Assembly (NCBI GenBank): GCA_024405395.1
Contig: JAKSOW010000008.1
Location: 1 to 47,999 of the forward strand
Direction of reading: 5' to 3'
DNA length: 47,999 bases
Source: Kiritimatiellia bacterium
Lineage (GTDB): Bacteria; Verrucomicrobiota; Kiritimatiellia; RFP12; UBA1067
Part shown: one piece after another, positions 23,863 through 32,194 of the stretch
Layout of the letters: each line of letters begins with the position of its first letter
How positions within the stretch are numbered: position 1 is the first letter of the stretch
Notes under the pieces: generated by a model
Seen by the model: the letters and a program-made list of their open reading frames with translations, nothing else
What the model was told of the DNA's origin: nothing
The model's database searches: none
Translations under genes and position numbers: made by a program

Positions 23863-24642
23863 ATGTTCATCAAGCTGACCCGATTTGACAATACCCCCAT
23901 TTGGTTCAATGCCGCCTATGTCGTCACCGTGGAGCCGCGCCGGCGTGGCGGCGGGTCGGTTGTGGTGCCGATCGGCGATGGGCTGGACTATGACGTGAAG
24001 GAATCGCCGGAGACCGTCCTGGACATGCTGAAGGATGCGCCGATGCCTGTGGCCATCCCCGTGCACTCGCCGTCAGGTCTGGGCCCGACACAGTTGGATG
24101 TCTCGCCCGAGCCGGAAGGGGATGAGGCTGCTGTCGAGGTTGAGCCGTCGGCGGCAAAGATGCGGGAACCCTATCCTGAGCAGACGCTAATTCCTGTGCC
24201 GACACCGGCCCAGCCGGCCTCTGCGCCCACCGACGAGAAGAAGCCCGAGCCGGAGAAGGCCACCGCTGTGCAAGAAAAGGCCGAGGAACCTGCCGCCGAA
24301 ACGGAAACGGCGCCCGAAAAGGCCGAGGCAAAGCCTGCCGCCAAGGCTACGCGCACGCGGCGGAAGACCAAGGCTGCCGAAACGGCTGCGTCTGCCGCCG
24401 AGGGGGGCACGTCGGTCCCCAAGAAGACGCGTACGGCGCGCAAGCCCAAAGCGCCCAAGCTGGATCTCTCGGACGAACAGGTGGAGCGCCTGCGGAAGAT
24501 GGCCCCGGGGTCCGTGAAGAAACTGCAGAACACGCTGACCACGCAATTCAAGGTGGCCGATGCCGCGGCGACGGTGACGGCGCTGGAGGCCAAGGGCCTG
24601 CTGTCGCTTGACCGCGAGCATGTGGTCTGGGCGCAAGGCTGA
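23863..24642 (+). CDS. FlbD-like N-terminal domain joined to an Ala/Lys/Glu linker and winged-helix-like tail
   Basis: The protein has 259 residues. Residues 1-60 (MFIKLTRFDNTPIWFNAAYVVTVEP, in which IKLTR and the NA-x-x-V strand stand out, then YDVKESPETVLDML) resemble the small FlbD family seen in flagellar operons. Residues 80-205 are a low-complexity Pro/Ala/Glu/Lys linker with basic RTRRKTK and KTRTARK patches. The last 50 residues (LSDEQVERLRKM, then TVTALEAKGLLSLD) look like a small helical or winged-helix domain that may bind DNA. No flagellar genes are nearby, so a motility role is not implied. It could be a nucleoid- or regulator-type protein. Function unknown. Confidence 0.65.
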   Translation: MFIKLTRFDNTPIWFNAAYVVTVEPRRRGGGSVVVPIGDGLDYDVKESPETVLDMLKDAPMPVAIPVHSPSGLGPTQLDVSPEPEGDEAAVEVEPSAAKMREPYPEQTLIPVPTPAQPASAPTDEKKPEPEKATAVQEKAEEPAAETETAPEKAEAKPAAKATRTRRKTKAAETAASAAEGGTSVPKKTRTARKPKAPKLDLSDEQVERLRKMAPGSVKKLQNTLTTQFKVADAAATVTALEAKGLLSLDREHVVWAQG

Positions 24643-24674
24643 GAATAGCGGGCCGTAAACGGGAAAGCGCGTAC

Positions 24675-26765
24675 GTGGGGAAGCATCTGCCGAACTGGCT
24701 GGTGATGTGTGGCTTGGCCACGATCTTGGCCGCACCTTGTCCGGCCGCGCTTTTCCGCGGGCTCTATGCGCCGCCCGATCCGCCGCCGTCCAACCGTGTG
24801 GCGGCGCTTTCGGCGCTGACGGCGGTCAGGCCCGCCGAGGCCCAGGTGGTGCGGCGTGCGGGCGTGCCGACGTTGCTGGTGGATGGCGTGCCGACGCCGT
24901 TCAACGCCTACAAGGGCGACTATGATTACCGTCTGACGGGTGAGGCCGGCGCCACAATCGTGATCACCCACAATTCGGGCGGGCGGCTCTACGCGTCGGT
25001 GAACTGGGACAAGGCGCTCTGGGACGCCGCGCGCGGGACCTTCGACTTTTCGCGCATCGAGACCAATCTGCTGCGGATCCACCAGGCCAATCCGCGTGCC
25101 CGCGTGATCCTGGCGCTCAACCTGAATCCCGACCGTGCCTTTCTGGAGGCGCATCCCGACGAGATCTTCGTGGATGACCAGGGGCGGCGCGGACGGATCC
25201 AGCTGGAGGCGTTCAGGGGATTCGGCAACGAACCGCTGCCGGACGACGTTCGCGCCAATTGGGCGTATGCCTACACGGGCCACGCCTGGCGCGCATATGT
25301 GGAGAAGGGGTTGACGGCTCTGGGCAACTGGCTGCGGACGACGCCGGCCGGCAACATCGTCATCGGCTTCCAGCTGGGCGGTGGCATGGACGGCCAGTTC
25401 GTGCAGTGGGAATACAAGCCCACACACGGTCACTTCGACTATTCCGAGGGCAATCGCCGGGCGCTGGTGGATTATCTGCGCGAACGGTATGTCACGGATG
25501 CGGCGCTGCAGCGCGCCTGGGGCGATCCAAACGTGACGCTTGCGACGGCACGCAATCCCTCGCCCGCCGCATTCGCGGCGCATCCCGTGGCGGATGATCA
25601 GCCGGGCGAGGGGCGGCATCTGGCCGACTGCCGCCGATTCATCGCGGTGGGCACCGCCCGCACGCTCAATTCCTTTGCGCGCACGATCAAGGCGGCCTTT
25701 GGGCGGCCCTGCGTCGTGCAGGTGTGGTGGACGACGGCGATTTGGGCGCAGCCATCGCGTCTGGCGCTGGATGACTTGCTGCGGGGCGAGGCCATCAACA
25801 TCGTGGGCACGGTAAGCTACTATGGCGCGCACCGAGCGCTCTCGGGGGCGGGGGCTTCGGCGAACAACCTGGCGGCGGCGCTGGATGCGCGGAATGTCCT
25901 TTACGTGCAGGAGCTGGATTACCGTACGCGGCGTACGCAGCATGTGGGGGCGGCCACGATGCAGGCTGCGGCGATTCCGTCCACGGCGCGTGACTTTGAT
26001 CTTCAGGTGATGCGCGATGCCGGTAGTGTGCTGGCCAGTGGTGGACACGGGTTCTATTTCTATGACATGTTCGGCTCGTGGTACCACGAACCCGAGGCGA
26101 AGGCCACGTTGCGGAAGGCCTATGCGATGAATGCCTTTGCGCGGCGGCATGAAGGGGAATATTCCAGGCGCGAGGTGGCCCTGGTGATGGATGAGGCCAC
26201 GCGTCTGCTGGCCGAGAAGGAGGCCTACGCGACGCCCAATGGCGTATGGCGCACCAGCGGCGTGATGCCGGCGCTGCATTTGCTGTCGGATGTGACGCGT
26301 CCCGATTTCCCCGACTACAAGCTGCTGATCCTTTGGAGCCCCGTCTCGCTGACGGCATCCCAGGCGGCTGAAGTGCGTCGACGGTCGGCACGCGGATTGG
26401 TCGTTGTGGCGGGTGCGGCAGGCGTGTCCAGCCGGGATTTCGGCACCACGAACGCCGCGTGGGCGGCGTTGGGGCCCAAGGTCCGGCGGATCGAGTCGGT
26501 CGGCGAGATCACGCCCAGTCGGTTGAACGAACTGGCCCAGGAGGCTGGGGCTCACGTGTATGCCGCCCCAGGAAATGCCGTGTACGTGGGCAATGGCGTC
26601 GCGGTGGTGCATCGGCTCACGCCTGACATGACGACGGTCGACTTTGGGCGGACGGTTGTGCCTGTTGATCCGCTGACGGGGGTGCGCGGCATGCCCTTGC
26701 GCCACTGGGCGCCGACTTTGGGCACCAACGAGAACGCCGTCATTTGCTACGAGCTCGCCCCCTAA
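24675..26765 (+). CDS. Secreted GH42-like (beta-galactosidase-type) TIM-barrel protein
   Basis: The protein has 696 residues and starts with GTG 24675; the signal segment covers about residues 8-25 (WLVMCGLATILAAPCPAA). Residues about 80-480 have the glycosidase TIM-barrel layout: an early VNWDKALWD segment and FDFSRIETNLLRIH, then NIVIGFQLGGGMDGQFVQW, YVQELDYRTRR and FYFYDMFGSWYH. The C-terminal 180 residues (KLLILWSPVSLTASQAAEVRR) resemble the class I amidotransferase-like trimerisation domain of GH42. I infer a glycoside hydrolase acting on galactoside-like or other glycans; catalytic acids are not assigned with certainty. It starts 32 nt after the preceding gene and is the last of the secreted cluster. 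Confidence 0.7.
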   Translation: MGKHLPNWLVMCGLATILAAPCPAALFRGLYAPPDPPPSNRVAALSALTAVRPAEAQVVRRAGVPTLLVDGVPTPFNAYKGDYDYRLTGEAGATIVITHNSGGRLYASVNWDKALWDAARGTFDFSRIETNLLRIHQANPRARVILALNLNPDRAFLEAHPDEIFVDDQGRRGRIQLEAFRGFGNEPLPDDVRANWAYAYTGHAWRAYVEKGLTALGNWLRTTPAGNIVIGFQLGGGMDGQFVQWEYKPTHGHFDYSEGNRRALVDYLRERYVTDAALQRAWGDPNVTLATARNPSPAAFAAHPVADDQPGEGRHLADCRRFIAVGTARTLNSFARTIKAAFGRPCVVQVWWTTAIWAQPSRLALDDLLRGEAINIVGTVSYYGAHRALSGAGASANNLAAALDARNVLYVQELDYRTRRTQHVGAATMQAAAIPSTARDFDLQVMRDAGSVLASGGHGFYFYDMFGSWYHEPEAKATLRKAYAMNAFARRHEGEYSRREVALVMDEATRLLAEKEAYATPNGVWRTSGVMPALHLLSDVTRPDFPDYKLLILWSPVSLTASQAAEVRRRSARGLVVVAGAAGVSSRDFGTTNAAWAALGPKVRRIESVGEITPSRLNELAQEAGAHVYAAPGNAVYVGNGVAVVHRLTPDMTTVDFGRTVVPVDPLTGVRGMPLRHWAPTLGTNENAVICYELAP

Positions 26766-26783
26766 GTTTCTCACGACAGGCAC

Positions 26784-26812
26784 TTGCCTTTTGGGCCTGA
26801 TTCTGCTACAAT
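26784..26812 (+). promoter_or_regulatory. Promoter of the rpmH-rnpA-yidD-yidC operon
   Basis: TTGCCT (26784-26789) and TACAAT (26807-26812) are 17 nt apart. The leader is about 28 nt, with AAGGAAGG before the rpmH ATG. Confidence 0.65.
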
Positions 26813-26846
26813 ATTCGCTCACTTTTCAAAGGAAGGATAGATTACC

Positions 26847-26984
26847 ATGAAGATGATGTGGCAGCCCTCGAAGATCAAACGCGCCCGCAAGATCGGTTTC
26901 CGCGCCCGTAAGGCGACGAAAGGCGGGCGCAAGGTTCTCGCCAGCCGCCGTGCCAAGGGCCGCAAGCGCCTGACGCAGGTCTAA
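26847..26984 (+). CDS. rpmH: Ribosomal protein bL34
   Basis: The protein has 45 residues. It starts [18 protein letters not shown] and is very basic, with the conserved [19 protein letters not shown] core and KGRKRLTQV end. It is a component of the 50S subunit. The gene order rpmH-rnpA-yidD-yidC is the classical one, although dnaA is not next to it here. AAGGAAGG lies about 10 nt before the ATG. Confidence 0.97.
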   Translation: MKMMWQPSKIKRARKIGFRARKATKGGRKVLASRRAKGRKRLTQV

Positions 26985-26996
26985 GGCTGAGAGTTC

Positions 26997-27323
26997 ATGT
27001 CCACGCGGCTTCCTGGATCGAAGTACAAACGCGTCTTCGACCGGGGCCGCGCGTTTCGCGCGCATTTGTTCACCGCTTATGTGTTGCGTTCAGAAGACGC
27101 CGGCCGGCAGGCTGGCGTCGTCGTTTCCAAGAAGAGCTTTCACGATGCCGTGGACCGCAACCGCGCCAAGCGCATCCTGCGCGAGGGCTTTCGGCTTCTG
27201 GCGCCTTCCTTGGCGGCGGATGTCGACTGGATTCTGGTGGGGCGCGCCTCGCTTAGGGACCGCCGCACGGCGGATGTCATGGCGGAATTGCGCTACGTGG
27301 CCGAGAAATGCGGAGTCTGCTGA
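26997..27323 (+). CDS. rnpA: Ribonuclease P protein component
   Basis: The protein has 108 residues. The RNR signature is present as DAVDRNRAKRILREGFR (about 50-66), and the N-terminal GSKYKRVFDRGR strand matches the substrate-binding cleft. It binds the RNase P RNA, which removes 5' leaders from pre-tRNAs. It starts 12 nt after rpmH, and its 3' end overlaps yidD by 16 nt. Confidence 0.95.
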   Translation: MSTRLPGSKYKRVFDRGRAFRAHLFTAYVLRSEDAGRQAGVVVSKKSFHDAVDRNRAKRILREGFRLLAPSLAADVDWILVGRASLRDRRTADVMAELRYVAEKCGVC

Positions 27324-27556
27324 TTCTCCTTGTGCGGGCATATCAGGTGGTGCTGTCGCCGCTGTTCAGCGGGTGTTGCCGCTTTGAGCCGAGCTGCTCC
27401 AACTACGCGATTGAGGCGCTGCGGGTGCATGGGGCGGTGAAGGGGACGATTCTGGCGATGTGGCGTGTGTTGCGGTGCCATCCCTTCGGGGCGCATGGCT
27501 ACGATCCGGTGCCGGCCCCGGGAAAATGGCGGAATGACTTCAAGATTGAGGAATAG
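27308..27556 (+). CDS. yidD: Membrane protein insertion efficiency factor YidD
   Basis: The protein has 82 residues with an amphipathic N-terminus (LLILLVRAYQVVLSPLF). The Cys-rich family core CCRFEPSCSNYAIEAL and the HPFGAHGYDPVP block are both conserved. It helps YidC-dependent insertion at the inner membrane. It overlaps rnpA and lies directly before yidC. Confidence 0.95.
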   Translation: MRSLLILLVRAYQVVLSPLFSGCCRFEPSCSNYAIEALRVHGAVKGTILAMWRVLRCHPFGAHGYDPVPAPGKWRNDFKIEE

Positions 27557-27559
27557 AAG

Positions 27560-29320
27560 ATGAACAAGCAGGAAAAACTGATTGTCGTGCTGCTGGGCCT
27601 GGTGCTCGCGGGGTGGCTCTGGTATTCATTTGACCAGAGCAAGAAGGAAGCCGCGGCGCGGGCCGAGCGGGAAGCCGCCCAGGCAGAAATCGCCGCCACC
27701 AACACGGTGGCTGTGGCTGAACAGGCGAAGAAGGCGGAGCCTGCCGCAATGGCGGCTGCGCCGGCGGCTCCCGAACTGCCCAAGCCCACCAAGCCGCACA
27801 AGCCCGAGCAGACGGTGGTGCTCTCCAATGCCGAGGTCGCGGTGACGTTGTCGACGCATGGCGCCGTGGTCAAGAGCGCCACGCTTTTCGGCTATGCGCA
27901 GTCGGTAGGCCCCATTACCGCCGAAAATCCGCCGCTGGTGCTGGATTTCGCCGCCGCGCCCGCGTTGGCGCTGGAAGGTGTGGCGGGGCTCGCGAGTGAC
28001 GAGGACTACGAGATCGTCGGCCAGAGCGCCGATATGGTCCTCTTCAAGAATTCGGCGGCGACGCGGCGCATCACCCTGAAGTCGGGGTATCAGCTTGAGC
28101 TCGAGGAAGAGTTCGCCGCCGCCGCCACGGGGGCACCGAACCGCCTTTCGCTTGGCTGCATGACGTTGGGCGACTCGAAGAACGACCTGCTCTCCATTGA
28201 TTCCATGACCGTGGGCGACAAGCCCAAGGCTCTCCACCATGGCGAGGAGGATCCGCTCAAGAGCTACCTCGTGGCCGGTGCGGGCGGCTGTGGCGGCAAG
28301 CGCAGCGCCGAGGGCATCCCCGAGACGACGTCTGTGGACGTGGTGGGTGCACAGCAGTGGCTCGCCGTCAAGAACCGCTTCTTCGTGACGGCGTTGGCGA
28401 AGTCCAGCGACGCCAACGCCGGTTTCCGCGCCACGATGACGCGTGACATGGCGCATCAGGACTATGCGCTCAAGAGCGTGGCGGCCGCGGCCACATTCCA
28501 GAATCTGGCGGCCAAGCGCACGTCCACGTTCTACATCGGTCCGAAGAAGCAGTCGCTCCTCTGGGACCTGGGCATGCGCGATGTGATGGAATACGGCATG
28601 TGGCGCTGGTTCTGCTACCCGATGGTGTGGGTGCTCAACCTCTTCAACTCCTGGATTCCCAGCTACGGCATCGCCATCATCCTGCTCACGATCCTGGTGC
28701 GTCTCGTCTTCTGGCCGCTGACGCACAAGTCGACTGTGGGCATGCGCAAGATGCAGGAGATCCAGCCCAAGCTCAAGGCCCTGCAGAAGCAGTTCAAGGA
28801 CAATCCGCAGCGTCTGCAGCAGGAGACATGGCAGCTCTACCGCACCGAGAAGGTGAATCCGATGTCCAGCTGCCTGCCGATGCTGGTGCAGATCCCGGTG
28901 TTCATCGCTCTGTTCAACGTGCTGCGCGCGTCGGTGGAACTGCGCTATGCGCCGTTCCTCTGGATCAGCGACCTCTCGGAGCCGGAGGCGCTCTTCGCAA
29001 GCTGGTTCCCGTTCGGCGGCCTCAACATTCTGCCGATTCTCATGGCGGCTACGATGGCGCTCCAGAGTTGGCTCACGCCGTCGACGGGCGACAAGTCGCA
29101 GCAGCGCATGATGATGGTGATGATGCCGATCATGATGCTGGTGATGTTCTATTCCTTCCCGTCGGCGCTGTCGCTCTACTGGACGCTTAGCCAGGTGTTC
29201 TCGATCGCGCAGATGTGGTACATCCGCAAGCGCTACGGCACGCCGGCGCCGAAGACCGACGTCATCGAGCCCGATTCCGTGGAGATGCCGACCACGCGCC
29301 AGATGCGGCGCCATCAGTAA
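27560..29320 (+). CDS. yidC: Membrane protein insertase YidC
   Basis: The protein has 586 residues. An N-terminal membrane anchor (LIVVLLGLVLAGWLWYSF, about 7-24) is followed by a charged Ala-rich linker and the large periplasmic beta domain (about 85-340). The Oxa1/YidC core runs from about 360 to 560: YGIAIILLTILVRLVFWPLT, the basic cytoplasmic hairpin QPKLKALQKQFKDNPQRLQQE, NPMSSCLPMLVQIPVFIALF and SALSLYWTLSQVFSI. The long form with the periplasmic domain is that of Gram-negative bacteria. It inserts inner-membrane proteins with or without SecYEG and is cotranscribed with rpmH, rnpA and yidD. Confidence 0.97.
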   Translation: MNKQEKLIVVLLGLVLAGWLWYSFDQSKKEAAARAEREAAQAEIAATNTVAVAEQAKKAEPAAMAAAPAAPELPKPTKPHKPEQTVVLSNAEVAVTLSTHGAVVKSATLFGYAQSVGPITAENPPLVLDFAAAPALALEGVAGLASDEDYEIVGQSADMVLFKNSAATRRITLKSGYQLELEEEFAAAATGAPNRLSLGCMTLGDSKNDLLSIDSMTVGDKPKALHHGEEDPLKSYLVAGAGGCGGKRSAEGIPETTSVDVVGAQQWLAVKNRFFVTALAKSSDANAGFRATMTRDMAHQDYALKSVAAAATFQNLAAKRTSTFYIGPKKQSLLWDLGMRDVMEYGMWRWFCYPMVWVLNLFNSWIPSYGIAIILLTILVRLVFWPLTHKSTVGMRKMQEIQPKLKALQKQFKDNPQRLQQETWQLYRTEKVNPMSSCLPMLVQIPVFIALFNVLRASVELRYAPFLWISDLSEPEALFASWFPFGGLNILPILMAATMALQSWLTPSTGDKSQQRMMMVMMPIMMLVMFYSFPSALSLYWTLSQVFSIAQMWYIRKRYGTPAPKTDVIEPDSVEMPTTRQMRRHQ

Positions 29321-29326
29321 GCGAAA

Positions 29327-29371
29327 GTTAAAAGGTTAAAGGTTTTAAGGGTTAAAGGGTTAGAAAACCTT
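29327..29371. repeat. GGTTAAA heptad repeat (copy 2) within an 8-bp inverted repeat
   Basis: The yidC-ridA gap contains four G/T/A-rich heptads (GTTAAAA, GGTTAAA, GGGTTAAA, GGGTTAG). The last two are enclosed by AAGGTTTT (29339-29346) and AAAACCTT (29364-29371), which could form a hairpin. No T-tract follows, so it is not a typical terminator. Confidence 0.5.
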
Positions 29372-29400
29372 GATGACTTTATCGATCATTTGAGGATGAA

Positions 29401-29775
29401 ATGGATATCGTAAACACAGACAAGGCGCCGGCGGCGCTGGGTCCCTATAGCCAGGCCATTGTGGCTGGCGGATTCGTGTTCTGCTCTGGGCAGATTCCCG
29501 TCAATCCCGCAACGGGCGCGATTGAGGCGACAACGGTCGAAGACCAGGCGCGCCAGGCCATCACTAATCTCGCGAATGTGCTCATGGCTGCGGGCTCGGG
29601 CCTGGACAAAGTGGTGAAGACCACGGTGTTCATTTCCGACATGAACGATTTTGCCGCGGTCAATGCCGTCTACGCCGAGCTCTTCGGTGCCGCCAAGCCG
29701 GCGCGCAGCTGCGTGCAGGCGGCCCGTCTTCCCAAGGACGTCAAGATCGAGATCGAGGCAATCGCCGCGCTGTGA
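29401..29775 (+). CDS. ridA: RidA family enamine/imine deaminase
   Basis: The protein has 124 residues. Family motifs include GPYSQAI near the start, FCSGQIPVNP, a central Gly/Leu helix with QARQAITNLANVL, KTTVFISDM and the C-terminal ARSCVQAARLPKDVKIEIEAIA, with the conserved Arg. It hydrolyses reactive enamines and imines from PLP enzymes in the cytoplasm. GAGGATG precedes the start. The stop overlaps the rsmB GTG (GTGA). Confidence 0.95.
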   Translation: MDIVNTDKAPAALGPYSQAIVAGGFVFCSGQIPVNPATGAIEATTVEDQARQAITNLANVLMAAGSGLDKVVKTTVFISDMNDFAAVNAVYAELFGAAKPARSCVQAARLPKDVKIEIEAIAAL

Positions 29776-30938
29776 ACACCCGCCGTCAAGCTGCCTTCAT
29801 CGTCGCCCGTTGGATTGCGACGCATGACTATCCCGCGGAGATGCTGCCGCCGGGCCCCGAACGCGGTTTCGTGCAGGATCTCGTCTTCACCACGGTGCGG
29901 CGGTTCCGGCCGTTGCGCAGCACGTTGGGAAAGCTTGTCGCCAAGTGGCCGAAGGGCGAAATGGAGGCGCTGCTGTTGGTGGGCGCCGCGCAGATCCTCT
30001 ACATGCCGGATGTGCCGGACTTCGCGGCCGTGAACGAAACGGTGACGGCGGCGAAGTACTGTGCGAACAAGTCGATTGCCAAGGTGGTCAATGGGGTTCT
30101 GCGCAATCTGCTGCGTCGGCGCGCGGAGTTTGAGGCGGCGCTTGCCCAGGCGGAGCTCGCCGAGCGCGAGAGCTATCCCAACGCGCTGGTGAAGCGCTGG
30201 ACGGCGCGCTATGGCGAAGCGGGCGCCGAAGCGCTTGCGAAGTGGCATAACGAACCGGCCGAGACATATCTGGCCTATCCGCCGCCGCGTGGCTTCGAGA
30301 AGCTTGAGCGGGGCAAGAAGGTGACTGATGTCGAGGGGTTCGCCACAGGGGCCTTCATCGTCCAGGATCCGGCTACGGCCTTGGCGGTGGAATTGCTGGA
30401 TGTGGCGCCAGGGCAGGCGGTACTTGATTTTTGTGCGGCACCTGGCGGCAAGACGGCGCAGATCGCCTGGCGTCTGGCGGGGCAGGGACGTCTGGTGGCG
30501 CAGGAAGTGAATCCCAAGCGCCTGCGGCGTCTGCGCGAGAATATCCTTCGTCTGAAGCTGTCGGGCGTAGAGGCGCTGGAGAAGGTGGCATCTGGGGAAC
30601 TTTTCGATCGCGTGCTTGTGGATGCCCCCTGCTCCAACACGGGTGTCTTTCGGCGGCGACCGGATGCGCGCTGGCGCTGGACGCCTGAGCGTCTGCAGGA
30701 GATCACGACGCTGCAGGACGAGGTGCTGGCGGCGGCCGTAGCCCATGTGGCGCCGGGTGGGGTGCTGGTCTATTCGACGTGCTCCAATGAACCTGAGGAA
30801 AACGCCGACCGCGTGGCGGCATTTCTGGCGGCACATCCCGACTTTGAGGAGATCGGACGGCGCGAGTCTGTGCCTTTCGAGACGGGCCATGATGGCGCCT
30901 TCGCCTGTGCGCTGCGCCGCAACTCCGTCGGCAGGTGA
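29772..30938 (+). CDS. rsmB: 16S rRNA (cytosine-967-C5)-methyltransferase RsmB
   Basis: The protein has 388 residues with a GTG start overlapping the ridA stop. An N-terminal NusB-like helical domain (about 1-130, LLLVGAAQILYM, VNGVLRNLLRRR) precedes the Rossmann methylase. The SAM site is VLDFCAAPGGKTAQIAW. The motif IV Cys is in DAPCSNTGVFRRRPD, and the catalytic motif VI Cys is in VYSTCSNEPEEN. It methylates C967 of 16S rRNA during ribosome assembly. The family is usually somewhat longer (about 430 residues), but all motifs are present. Confidence 0.93.
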   Translation: MNTRRQAAFIVARWIATHDYPAEMLPPGPERGFVQDLVFTTVRRFRPLRSTLGKLVAKWPKGEMEALLLVGAAQILYMPDVPDFAAVNETVTAAKYCANKSIAKVVNGVLRNLLRRRAEFEAALAQAELAERESYPNALVKRWTARYGEAGAEALAKWHNEPAETYLAYPPPRGFEKLERGKKVTDVEGFATGAFIVQDPATALAVELLDVAPGQAVLDFCAAPGGKTAQIAWRLAGQGRLVAQEVNPKRLRRLRENILRLKLSGVEALEKVASGELFDRVLVDAPCSNTGVFRRRPDARWRWTPERLQEITTLQDEVLAAAVAHVAPGGVLVYSTCSNEPEENADRVAAFLAAHPDFEEIGRRESVPFETGHDGAFACALRRNSVGR

Positions 30939-30961
30939 GACCCAGACGGCGCCATTTAGAC

Positions 30962-30990
30962 TTGATTTTCGCATTTTCTTTTGGCATAAT
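30962..30990 (+). promoter_or_regulatory. Promoter of the pcnB gene, leaderless type
   Basis: TTGATT (30962-30967) and CATAAT (30985-30990) are 17 nt apart. A perfect TATAAT at 30990-30995 overlaps. Either places the transcription start within a few bases of the ATG at 31001, and no ribosome site is present. Confidence 0.6.
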
Positions 30991-31000
30991 ATAATAATTC

Positions 31001-32194
31001 ATGTTTGGATTCTTCAGCAAAAAGAAGGCAAAGGAAGGGCCCGTGGTCTGCGCGCGCCCAGATCATTGCATTTCCCGCAAGAACATCGACCCCGATGCGC
31101 TGAAGGTTCTCTATCGTCTGTCCCACCTGGGCTATGAGGCGTATCTGGTGGGCGGTGGCGTGCGTGATCTGCTGCTGGGGCGCGCGCCAAAGGATTTTGA
31201 CGTGGGTACGTCCGCCAAGCCGAATGAGGTCAAGCGCGCGTTCCGCAACTGTTTCCTCATCGGTCGCCGTTTCCGTTTGGCGCATGTGCGCTTTGGCCAG
31301 AAGGTGATCGAAACGGCGACATTCCGCGCCAATTCCCAGAGCGTGGGCGACATCATCGAGCATGCCGCCGAAGGCCCGATGGAGGACAACACCTTCGGCA
31401 CGCCGGAGACGGATGCCAATCGGCGCGATTTCACGGTCAATGGCCTGTTCTACGACATCAAGACCTTTGCGGTGATTGATTACGTGGGCGGGCTGAAGGA
31501 TCTCAAGAAAAAGGTCATCCGGTCGATTGGCGATCCGATGATCCGCTTCCGCGAAGATCCTGTGCGCATGATGCGTGCGGTCAAGTTCTCGTCGCGGCTG
31601 GGTTTTGTGATTGAGAAGGGCACGGAGAAGGCGATCCGCAAATTGCATTCCTGCATTCTCACGGCCTCGACGCCGCGCGTGTGCGAGGAGGTGTTCCGTC
31701 TCTTCCCCTATGGCGCTTCGGCGAAGGCGTTCTGGATGCTGTACGATTTTGGCCTGATGGGCGATCTGCTGCCGGACCTGGCGGCCTTCATCAAGGCCGA
31801 CGGCGGAGAGAAGAGCGCCACATGGCGCTATCTGGCGGTGTTGGACCGCTATGAGCAGGCCATGCACAAGTGCGGCTACGACGTGCCGAACGCCCTGCGC
31901 GCGGCGGTGCTCTACACGGCGATGGCCCGCAAAGTGGGTGCGCGTGAGGCCCTGGGCACGATGCTCAAGTCGATTGCGCTGCCGAAAGCGTCCTATTTTG
32001 CCGCAATCTTCATGATTGATTCGGCCAAGCGTTTGGCGCAGGATCCTGCGCGCGGGCGCCGCCGCTTCACGGGGCACCGCGATTTTCCGGATGCGCTTGA
32101 CTACAATCGCATTCTCGCGCGCGCCGAAGGGCGGGATGAGGCGATTCTCGACAAATGGGCCGATTTGTACAACCAGCAAGGTGACGAAAAATGA
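31001..32194 (+). CDS. pcnB: Poly(A) polymerase / CCA-type tRNA nucleotidyltransferase (PcnB-like)
   Basis: The protein has 397 residues. The class II nucleotidyltransferase head has GGGVRDLLLGRAPKDFDVGT (about 50-69, metal-binding Asp pair). The poly(A)-polymerase-type block RFRLAHVRFG is next, then RRDFTVNGLFYD and the RNA-binding EDPVRMMRAVKF. The HVRFG signature favours PcnB over CCA-adding enzymes, but the two are hard to separate by eye. PcnB adds 3' A-tails that mark RNAs for decay. The N-terminus is Lys-rich. The 3' end overlaps the next gene by 4 nt (ATGA). Confidence 0.85.
   Translation: MFGFFSKKKAKEGPVVCARPDHCISRKNIDPDALKVLYRLSHLGYEAYLVGGGVRDLLLGRAPKDFDVGTSAKPNEVKRAFRNCFLIGRRFRLAHVRFGQKVIETATFRANSQSVGDIIEHAAEGPMEDNTFGTPETDANRRDFTVNGLFYDIKTFAVIDYVGGLKDLKKKVIRSIGDPMIRFREDPVRMMRAVKFSSRLGFVIEKGTEKAIRKLHSCILTASTPRVCEEVFRLFPYGASAKAFWMLYDFGLMGDLLPDLAAFIKADGGEKSATWRYLAVLDRYEQAMHKCGYDVPNALRAAVLYTAMARKVGAREALGTMLKSIALPKASYFAAIFMIDSAKRLAQDPARGRRRFTGHRDFPDALDYNRILARAEGRDEAILDKWADLYNQQGDEK

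Noticed and set aside
26765..26846. Chromosomal origin next to rpmH
   Set aside because: No dnaA gene or cluster of DnaA boxes is visible before rpmH; only an ordinary promoter is seen.
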